Below, one piece after another: positions 1 to 4,416 of a stretch of 7,615 nt of DNA (positions are counted from its first letter, which is position 1; the number at the start of each line of letters is the position of its first letter). The notes below the pieces were generated by a model. It had not been told where the DNA came from, searched no databases, and was given only the letters and a program-made list of their open reading frames with translations. Origin of the DNA: an uncultured Eubacteriales bacterium (GTDB lineage: Bacteria > Bacillota > Clostridia > Oscillospirales > Oscillospiraceae); NCBI GenBank assembly GCA_900546485.1, contig URDK01000108.1, forward strand, positions 1-7,615, given 5' to 3'. A program made the position numbers and the translations under genes.

Positions 1-30
1 GCCATCTTCATGCGCTACATCGAGGCGTAA
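1..30 (+). CDS. C-terminal end of an unidentified rightward gene (partial)
   Basis: The first 30 bases read in frame 1 as AIFMRYIEA followed by a TAA stop. A strong terminator hairpin starts ten bases after the stop, which is what the end of a rightward transcription unit should look like. Nine residues are too few to assign a family. The coding call rests only on the open frame, the stop position and the terminator, so it could be wrong. The gene would be convergent with greA. Confidence 0.5.
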   Translation, partial: AIFMRYIEA

Positions 31-40
31 GCAAAAAAAT

Positions 41-70
41 AAAACCGGGAGGGGCGACCCTCCCGGTTTT
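41..70. terminator. Bidirectional intrinsic terminator between convergent genes
   Basis: A perfect 13-bp stem (41-53 with 58-70) encloses a GCGA loop, which is a GNRA tetraloop. The stem core is CCGGGAGGG/CCCTCCCGG with A/T tails. On the plus strand it ends in a run of five T. On the minus strand it ends in TTTT, an A, then seven T. It can therefore stop the rightward gene ending at 30 and the leftward trmO-AKR-greA operon, whose last stop codon abuts the hairpin. The longer U-tract on the minus strand suggests it is strongest in that direction. Confidence 0.93.
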
Positions 71-574
71 TCAATAACCTCTTATGGGCAGCGACTCGTC
101 GTCGCTGCCTTTTTCTATTTCGCGGATGACGATGTAGTAGCTGTAATCCTCGTTTACATCTACCTTGACGCGGTCGCCGACGTGGCGGCCCATGATGGCT
201 GCACCGACGGGAGATTCCTTGCTGATAAGTCCCAGCGGCGCGTTCTGGCGAAGCGTTGTGACCAGCCGTATGTCACGCTCCTCGTCGTCGTCCTCCATGT
301 AGATCTTCACCCGGTCAAACAGCCCGACTTCGTCGCTGGCGGACTTGTCCTCGATGACCTTTGCGGTCTTTATCATGCGGTCGAGGTAGCGGATGCGGCT
401 GTCGTTGCGGTTCTTCTCTCGCTTGGCGGCCTTGTACTCAAAGTTCTCGCTCAGGTCGCCGAAGGCTCGCGCCACCTTGACGTCATCTATGAGCTGGGGA
501 CGCAGAACGTTCTGGCGGTATTCCAGCTCCTCCTGCATCTTTTTTACGTCGACTTCAGTCAGTTCGTCGTACAA
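71..574 (-). CDS. greA: Transcription elongation (transcript cleavage) factor, GreA family
   Basis: 167-residue cytoplasmic protein of the GreA/GreB family. These proteins enter the RNA polymerase secondary channel and stimulate cleavage of backtracked RNA, rescuing stalled elongation complexes. Residues 1-76 form the expected N-terminal coiled-coil. The tip motif GDLSENFEYKAAK keeps the acidic pair D40 and E43, matching the Mg-coordinating D41/E44 of E. coli GreA. The C-terminal FKBP-like domain (about 84-155) carries the family motif ISKESPVGAAIMG (118-130) followed by GD. The length is close to the usual 158 residues, with a short acidic tail ending in IRGY. The start is a TTG codon (574-572): the Shine-Dalgarno AAAGGAAG (590-583) sits eight bases upstream and no ATG or GTG is better placed. 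It is the last gene of the leftward operon, 31 bases after the aldo/keto reductase, and ends against the terminator. It could be a second Gre paralogue rather than the only one in the genome. Confidence 0.93.
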   Translation of the reverse strand: MYDELTEVDVKKMQEELEYRQNVLRPQLIDDVKVARAFGDLSENFEYKAAKREKNRNDSRIRYLDRMIKTAKVIEDKSASDEVGLFDRVKIYMEDDDEERDIRLVTTLRQNAPLGLISKESPVGAAIMGRHVGDRVKVDVNEDYSYYIVIREIEKGSDDESLPIRGY

Positions 575-605
575 TTGTGAAACTTCCTTTCAAAATAGTG
601 CGCGC

Positions 606-1697
606 TCAGGCGTCGAACTCCTCGGCAACGTCGCGCAGCAGACTGCGTATCCGCAGATGCTGGGGACATACCTCCTCGCAGTGGCCGCAGGTCATGCAGT
701 CGTTGGGGCCGGTACCTTTTTTGACGAGCTCGGCGTAACGCTCCGAGCTCTGCGGACGGCCGAACATGACCTTGGAGTTGTAGCATGAGAAGAAGGAGGG
801 AATGTCGATGCCCATCGGGCAACCTGAGGTGCAGTAGCGGCAGGCGGTGCAGGGAATAGCGCCCTTGCCGCGCAGTGTCTCAGCTACCTTGCGAACGGCG
901 GCGAGCTCGGTCTCGTCCAGCGGCCGGAAATCCGACATCGTGGCCAGGTTGTCGCGCATCTGCTCTATGCTGCTCATGCCGGAGAGGACCATGTACACGT
1001 TCTCAAAGCCCTCGGCAAAGCGCAGCGCGTAACTCGCGTGGCTCCCGCCGCCCAGCGCGTCAAGGATCGCGCCCGCATCCTCGGGAAGCTCCGCCAGCGC
1101 GCCGCCCTTCACGGGCTCCATGACCGAGACGCGCTTGCCGTGCTTCACGCAGACCTCGTAGCACTTGCGGCTCTCGACGACGGGGTCCTCGTAGTCGAGA
1201 TAGTTGAACTGGAGCTGTACGAACTCAAGCTCCGGCTGCTCCGTGAGAATGCGGTCAAGCACTTCGGCCTTGTCGTGGAAGGACATGCCGAAGTGGCGCA
1301 CCCGGCCCTCGCGCTTGAGCTGGGGGATTATCTCGAACGCGCCGCAGTCGCGGTACAGGTCGTAGCGCTCGGCGCTCATGGCGTGGATGAGGTAGTAGTC
1401 GAAGTAGTCGACGCCGCAGCAGCGAAGCTGTTCCTCGAAAAGAGGCAGCACGTCCTCGCGGGTCTTGAAAAGACCGGCGGAGAGCTTGTTTGCCAGCACA
1501 AAGCTCTCGCGCGGATAGCGCGCGGCGAGGCAGTCGCGGATGGCCGTCTCGCTCTTGCCATCGAGATAGCCGTGCGCGGTGTCAAAGTAGGTGAAACCGG
1601 CGGCGAGAAACTCGTCTATCATGGCGTTGAATTGCGCCTTGTCGACCTCGCCATCGATCATGGGCAGGCGCATGGCGCCGAAACCGAATCTTTTCAT
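606..1697 (-). CDS. Aldo/keto reductase with C-terminal 4Fe-4S ferredoxin-like domain
   Basis: 363 residues. The N-terminal two-thirds is an aldo/keto reductase TIM barrel (about 1-265). It has the catalytic tetrad in its usual settings: D39 in FDTAHGY, Y44, K71 in LANK, and H105 in YLIHAM. The C-terminal part carries two CxxCxxCxxxCP motifs, C283/C286/C289/C293 and C334/C337/C340/C344, each suited to a [4Fe-4S] cluster. This architecture is common in anaerobic Firmicutes and archaea. The in vivo substrate and electron partner are generally unknown, so NAD(P)H-linked or ferredoxin-linked carbonyl reduction is only an inference. The protein is probably cytoplasmic, with no signal peptide or membrane span. 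The ATG start has a strong AAGGAGG (1710-1704) six bases upstream, and this site is formed by the last codons of trmO. The trmO stop is separated from this start by one base, so translational coupling is likely. greA follows 31 bases downstream. Confidence 0.94.
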   Translation of the reverse strand: MKRFGFGAMRLPMIDGEVDKAQFNAMIDEFLAAGFTYFDTAHGYLDGKSETAIRDCLAARYPRESFVLANKLSAGLFKTREDVLPLFEEQLRCCGVDYFDYYLIHAMSAERYDLYRDCGAFEIIPQLKREGRVRHFGMSFHDKAEVLDRILTEQPELEFVQLQFNYLDYEDPVVESRKCYEVCVKHGKRVSVMEPVKGGALAELPEDAGAILDALGGGSHASYALRFAEGFENVYMVLSGMSSIEQMRDNLATMSDFRPLDETELAAVRKVAETLRGKGAIPCTACRYCTSGCPMGIDIPSFFSCYNSKVMFGRPQSSERYAELVKKGTGPNDCMTCGHCEEVCPQHLRIRSLLRDVAEEFDA

Positions 1698-1698
1698 G

Positions 1699-2415
1699 TC
1701 AAGCCTCCTTAGTATTGTGTGCGGCCGGGGCGGGGACTATCTCGCGCACTGTGAGTACGCCGCCGGCCACGGAAAAGCGGATGTCATAGCCCGCGAAGGT
1801 CATGCCGTAGACCCTGTCGGGCGCGGATTGATATGCCGGGCGCGGGTCCTCGGCGAGCACCGCGAGAGCGGCGGCGCGCTTGCACTCGGGCAATACGGCC
1901 AGAAGCTCCTCGCTGCACTGTACCTCCAGCTCACGTTCCCAGCCATTGCGGGCGATGCCGCCCGAGGCGTCCGGGATGCAGTCCGTGTACGGCGCGTAGG
2001 GCTTGATGTCGAACACGGGCGTACCGTCCATGAGGTCGGCGCCGAGCACGTGCAGCACAGGGCCGTCCGGCGTGTGCAGGTCAAGGCCGGCGAGGCGCAC
2101 GCAGGAGAGGCCGAGGGGGTTCGGCCTGAAGGGCGAGCGCGTGGCAAATACGCCGCGGCGCTCGTTGCCGCCGAGCCTCGGCGGGCGCACCGTGGGCTGC
2201 CAGCCCTCGCGCAGATTTGCGGAAAACTGCCAGATGAGCCAGATGTGCGAGCACTCCTCAAGCCCGCGAAGTGCATCCGGGTTTCTGAACTCCGGCGTGA
2301 AAACTATATCCGCCTCCAGCTCAGGTACAACTCCGCTCTGGCGCGGTATTCCAAACTTGCTGCCGAAATCGCTCCTCACGTGGGCGATGGCGCGCAGGGT
2401 CATTTCATCTGCCAC
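1699..2415 (-). CDS. trmO: tRNA (N6-threonylcarbamoyladenosine(37)-N6)-methyltransferase TrmO (TsaA/YaeB family)
   Basis: TrmO enzymes transfer a methyl group from S-adenosylmethionine to t6A37 in certain tRNAs, giving m6t6A, which tunes decoding. From the start chosen here the protein has 238 residues, close to the 235 of E. coli TrmO. Family landmarks are RLGGN (80-84), FATRSPFRPNPLGLS (90-104), DLMDGTPVFDIKPYAPY (127-143), and a C-terminal TrmO_C signature DPRPAYQ (190-196) followed by YGM and FAGYDIRF. The frame stays open upstream to 2511, but the GTG at 2415 is preferred. It has GGGAGGG (2430-2424) eight bases upstream, and a TATAAT box at 2443-2438 lies inside the longer version. The ATG at 2403 is a weaker alternative, with no SD at proper distance. 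trmO is the first gene of the leftward operon, and its KEA-stop end supplies the ribosome binding site of the next gene. Confidence 0.93.
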   Translation of the reverse strand: MADEMTLRAIAHVRSDFGSKFGIPRQSGVVPELEADIVFTPEFRNPDALRGLEECSHIWLIWQFSANLREGWQPTVRPPRLGGNERRGVFATRSPFRPNPLGLSCVRLAGLDLHTPDGPVLHVLGADLMDGTPVFDIKPYAPYTDCIPDASGGIARNGWERELEVQCSEELLAVLPECKRAAALAVLAEDPRPAYQSAPDRVYGMTFAGYDIRFSVAGGVLTVREIVPAPAAHNTKEA

Positions 2416-2423
2416 AAAAGCAT

Positions 2424-2430
2424 CCCTCCC
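2424..2430 (-). promoter_or_regulatory. Ribosome binding site fixing the GTG start of trmO
   Basis: GGGAGGG on the minus strand lies eight bases before GTG (2415-2413). It would begin within a base or two of the predicted transcription start (about 2431), so the mRNA leader is only about 16 nt and almost entirely ribosome binding site. This favours the GTG over both the upstream frame extension and the ATG at 2403. Confidence 0.75.
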
Positions 2431-2437
2431 AAGCGGA

Positions 2438-2466
2438 ATTATAGCGCTGATCGGACTAAAACTCAA
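2438..2466 (-). promoter_or_regulatory. Sigma-A-type promoter of the trmO-AKR-greA operon
   Basis: On the minus strand there is a TTGAGT -35 element (2466-2461), a 17-bp spacer and a perfect TATAAT -10 element (2443-2438). The predicted start is near 2431, just before the trmO ribosome binding site. The -35 matches four of six consensus bases. It stands back to back with the transporter promoter, with 17 bp between the two -35 boxes. Read from sequence only. Confidence 0.78.
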
Positions 2467-2483
2467 GCGAACGTGTATGGCTA

Positions 2484-2511
2484 TTGACATTTTCGCCCTG
2501 AGTGTTATCAT
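2484..2511 (+). promoter_or_regulatory. Sigma-A-type promoter of the transporter gene
   Basis: A perfect TTGACA -35 (2484-2489), a 16-bp spacer and TATCAT -10 (2506-2511, five of six consensus bases) predict a transcript starting near 2518. That gives a leader of about 26 nt ahead of the TTG start at 2544. It also rules out the in-frame GTG at 2502 as a start, because that codon lies inside the promoter. Confidence 0.8.
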
Positions 2512-2529
2512 GTTACGCGGATTTTGAGT

Positions 2530-2536
2530 GGGGAGG
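2530..2536 (+). promoter_or_regulatory. Ribosome binding site fixing the TTG start of the transporter
   Basis: GGGGAGG lies seven bases before TTG (2544-2546). The next residues, KSVTAFFRREP, give a short positively charged N-terminus before the first membrane span, as expected for a cytoplasmic N-tail. Confidence 0.8.
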
Positions 2537-2543
2537 CTGCGCT

Positions 2544-3653
2544 TTGAAGAGCGTTACTGCGTTTTTCCGCCGCGAGCCGGTGCTTGTGATATCGGCTGTC
2601 GCGGCGCTTTTGTCGATGTTGGCGGTCCCGCCCGGACCGGGGTACGCCGAATACATAGACCTGCGGGTGCTCTGCCTGCTGTTTTGCCTGATGGCGGTCG
2701 TCGACGGGCTGAAGGGCTGTGGACTGTTCGCAGTCATGGCCCAGCGCCTGCTCTCAGGACGCGGCAGCCTGATGCGGGTCACGCTGATACTGGTGCTTTT
2801 GCCGTTTTTCACCTCCATGCTGGTGACGAACGACGTGTCGCTTATCACCTTTGTGCCCTTTGCCATCCTCATCCTGAACGCAATCGGCAGGACCGACAGG
2901 CTGATACCCGTCATCGTGCTCCAGACCGTGGCAGCGAACCTCGGCAGCATGGCGACGCCGGTTGGAAACCCGCAGAACCTCTTTATATACGCGAAATACT
3001 CCGTCGCCGCCGGGGATTTCTTCGGCGCGGTGCTGCCAATCGCGCTCGCGAGCCTTGTGCTGCTGGTGCTGGTGGTGGTTTTCGGGCCCAAGGGCGGCAT
3101 TGAGGTCCACTTCGGCGAGAGGGCGGAGATAACGCATCACAAGCGGCTTGCGCTGTGCATAGTGCTGTTCGTGTTCTGTCTCCTAGCAGTCATGCGCGTG
3201 GTGCATTACGGCGCTGTGACGGCGGTGGTGCTTGTGACGCTGCTGCTGGCCGACCGCGCGGCGCTCAAGCAGGTAGACTACTGCCTGCTGCTGACCTTCG
3301 TGTTCTTCTTCATCTTCGCCGGGAACATCGGCAATATCCCTGCTGTGAACGACGCGCTCTCGGGAATGCTGGACGGCAGCTCATTTTTCACCGGCCTGCT
3401 GGCGAGTCAAGTGATAAGCAATGTGCCCGCCGCCGTGCTGCTCGCGGGCTTCACGAGCGACTGGAAGGGTCTGCTGCTCGGCGTGGATGTGGGCGGACTT
3501 GGAACCATCATTGCTTCGCTCGCAAGCCTCATATCCTTCAAGCTCTACTGCGCCGTCCCCGGTGCAAAGGCGGGCAAATACCTGCTCTGGTTTACCGCCG
3601 CGAACGTGGCTGCGCTCATTGTGTTGATACCTCTGTCGCTGCTTTTGCTGTGA
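2544..3653 (+). CDS. Inner-membrane anion transporter of the ArsB/NhaD/SLC13 (ion transporter) superfamily
   Basis: Predicted 369-residue, very hydrophobic polytopic membrane protein with roughly nine to ten spans. It carries the paired re-entrant/unwound-helix motifs of the IT superfamily: VTNDVSLITFVPF (about 94-106) followed by NLGSMATPVGNPQN (132-145) in the first half, and ISNVPAAVLLAG (291-302) followed by GGLGTIIASLASL (317-329) in the second. These fit the SNT/N-x-P layout of citrate/dicarboxylate, arsenite and Na+/H+ members, but substrate cannot be told from sequence. The protein is shorter than many relatives (over 400 residues), and the spacing of motifs shows no truncation. The start is a TTG: GGGGAGG (2530-2536) lies seven bases upstream, and the promoter placement excludes the GTG at 2502. 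No ars regulator or other helper gene is adjacent. It is probably monocistronic, being bounded by its own promoter and a terminator six bases after the stop. Confidence 0.88.
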   Translation: MKSVTAFFRREPVLVISAVAALLSMLAVPPGPGYAEYIDLRVLCLLFCLMAVVDGLKGCGLFAVMAQRLLSGRGSLMRVTLILVLLPFFTSMLVTNDVSLITFVPFAILILNAIGRTDRLIPVIVLQTVAANLGSMATPVGNPQNLFIYAKYSVAAGDFFGAVLPIALASLVLLVLVVVFGPKGGIEVHFGERAEITHHKRLALCIVLFVFCLLAVMRVVHYGAVTAVVLVTLLLADRAALKQVDYCLLLTFVFFFIFAGNIGNIPAVNDALSGMLDGSSFFTGLLASQVISNVPAAVLLAGFTSDWKGLLLGVDVGGLGTIIASLASLISFKLYCAVPGAKAGKYLLWFTAANVAALIVLIPLSLLLL

Positions 3654-3658
3654 CATGA

Positions 3659-3690
3659 AAAACGGGAGACCCGGAAGGGCCTCCCGTTTT
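3659..3690. terminator. Bidirectional intrinsic terminator between the transporter gene and mocA
   Basis: A 10-bp stem (AAAACGGGAG at 3659-3668 with CTCCCGTTTT at 3681-3690) is followed by one A/C mismatch and three further G-C pairs around a GGAA tetraloop (3673-3676). It is flanked by four T on the plus strand and five T on the minus strand. It lies six bases after the transporter stop and 16 bases beyond the mocA stop, so it serves both convergent genes. Confidence 0.9.
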
Positions 3691-3706
3691 CAATTTGTCT
3701 TTGGAA

Positions 3707-4288
3707 TTACAGCCCGGCAAGCTCCGCAAGATCACGGGCGGTGTCCACGTCCGCAAGCTCCTCCGCCGCAGCCTCAACGAGCAGCAGCGCCTCGGGGTGC
3801 TGTCTTATGACGGCGGAGCCGCCGCGGTCGCCCTCGAGCGCGAGCAGCTCGTCAAAATATCGCGCAGGGAAGATGCAGGGATTGCCGCGCACGCCGCCGT
3901 GGGCGAGCGCAGCGATTCGCTCCGGCTGCACCAGCCATGCGTCGATGAGCCGCTCCACGGTCTCGCGGCGCAGCAGCGGCTGATCGGCCGTCATGAACAG
4001 CGCCGCGTCACATGGGCGCACGGCTTCGAGTCCGAGCCGCACAGTCAAACTGGCCCCGCGCTCGGGCTCGGTGTTTTCAACTAGCCTGAAGCCGAATTCC
4101 ACGGCAAGCGCCCGGCCCTCAGACCGTGCCGTGACCAGCGCGACGGTGCGTAAACGCTCAGCCGGTACCGCCAGAGTTGCCCGGCGCAGAAGGCTCACGC
4201 CGCCAAGCCGCGCAGAGAGCTTGTCTGCGCCGAAGCGCGAGGATGCGCCAGCTGCCATCAGCACACAGCCTATTCCATGTTCCGCCAA
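3707..4288 (-). CDS. mocA: Molybdenum cofactor cytidylyltransferase-like nucleotidyltransferase (MocA/MobA family)
   Basis: MocA enzymes join CMP from CTP to molybdopterin, making the molybdopterin cytosine dinucleotide carried by xanthine-dehydrogenase-type hydroxylases. The 193-residue product is a single Rossmann-like nucleotidyltransferase domain. It has the N-terminal NTP-binding signature LMAAGASSRFG (10-20) with K23, a metal-binding aspartate in TADQP (100-104), and the MocA-type acceptor region GNPCIFP (135-141) followed by GDRGG (153-157) and DVDT (180-183). The guanylyl (MobA) versus cytidylyl choice cannot be settled by eye; the divergent xdhAB neighbours favour cytidylyl. The frame is open up to 4321. 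The TTG at 4288 is chosen because AGGAGG (4302-4297) lies eight bases upstream, and the predicted transcript starts near 4314, downstream of the longer start. The protein is cytoplasmic. The gene ends at the terminator shared with the transporter. Confidence 0.88.
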   Translation of the reverse strand: MAEHGIGCVLMAAGASSRFGADKLSARLGGVSLLRRATLAVPAERLRTVALVTARSEGRALAVEFGFRLVENTEPERGASLTVRLGLEAVRPCDAALFMTADQPLLRRETVERLIDAWLVQPERIAALAHGGVRGNPCIFPARYFDELLALEGDRGGSAVIRQHPEALLLVEAAAEELADVDTARDLAELAGL

Positions 4289-4296
4289 GCGCCGCA

Positions 4297-4302
4297 CCTC
4301 CT
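4297..4302 (-). promoter_or_regulatory. Ribosome binding site fixing the TTG start of mocA
   Basis: A consensus AGGAGG on the minus strand lies eight bases before TTG (4288-4286). The resulting N-terminus, AEHGIGCVLMAAG, places the nucleotide-binding loop right at the start, as is usual in the family. Starts further upstream have no such site. Confidence 0.78.
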
Positions 4303-4320
4303 CTCGAACTTGCTGCACCA

Positions 4321-4350
4321 AGTATATGCCGCGCCGGTGCGCCGCGTCAA
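4321..4350 (-). promoter_or_regulatory. Sigma-A-type promoter of mocA
   Basis: On the minus strand there is a TTGACG -35 (4350-4345), an 18-bp spacer and TATACT -10 (4326-4321). Each hexamer matches five of six consensus bases. The predicted start is near 4314, giving a leader of about 26 nt. It diverges from the xdhA promoter, with 14 bp between the two -35 elements, so one regulator bound here could affect both directions. Confidence 0.7.
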
Positions 4351-4364
4351 GGGCGGCAAATGTC

Positions 4365-4393
4365 TTGCGCCGGAGCGGTGCTGCGGATATAAT
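4365..4393 (+). promoter_or_regulatory. Sigma-A-type promoter of xdhAB
   Basis: A TTGCGC -35 (4365-4370, three of six consensus bases), a 17-bp spacer and a perfect TATAAT -10 (4388-4393) predict a start near 4400. That leaves a leader of about 17 nt carrying GGGAGG (4405-4410). The weak -35 would fit a promoter that needs an activator. No riboswitch could fit in such a leader, so purine or molybdate control, if any, would act through a protein. Confidence 0.7.
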
Positions 4394-4416
4394 AGGGGAA
4401 AGAAGGGAGGCACAGC

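Noticed and set aside
1038..2487. Two rightward open frames (1038-1712 and 1591-2487) opposite the aldo/keto reductase and trmO.
   Set aside because: Both are shadows of real leftward genes whose catalytic residues and metal-binding cysteines are intact; no family resemblance was seen.
2416..2511. N-terminal extension of trmO up to 2511.
   Set aside because: The extension contains the operon promoter (TATAAT 2443-2438, TTGAGT 2466-2461) and has no family homology. The GTG at 2415 has the ribosome binding site.
2502..2543. GTG at 2502 as start of the transporter, adding 14 residues.
   Set aside because: This codon overlaps the region between -35 and -10 of the predicted promoter, so it should not be in the mRNA. 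The TTG at 2544 has a strong GGGGAGG site.
4341..4357. GCCGC-N7-GCGGC inverted repeat as an operator.
   Set aside because: Five-base arms of G and C are expected by chance in DNA this GC-rich. Noted as a candidate in a finding but not called as a feature.
4394..4416. Possible purine or molybdenum-cofactor riboswitch before xdhA.
   Set aside because: The predicted leader is about 17 nt, far too short for any known riboswitch, and no structured element is seen.
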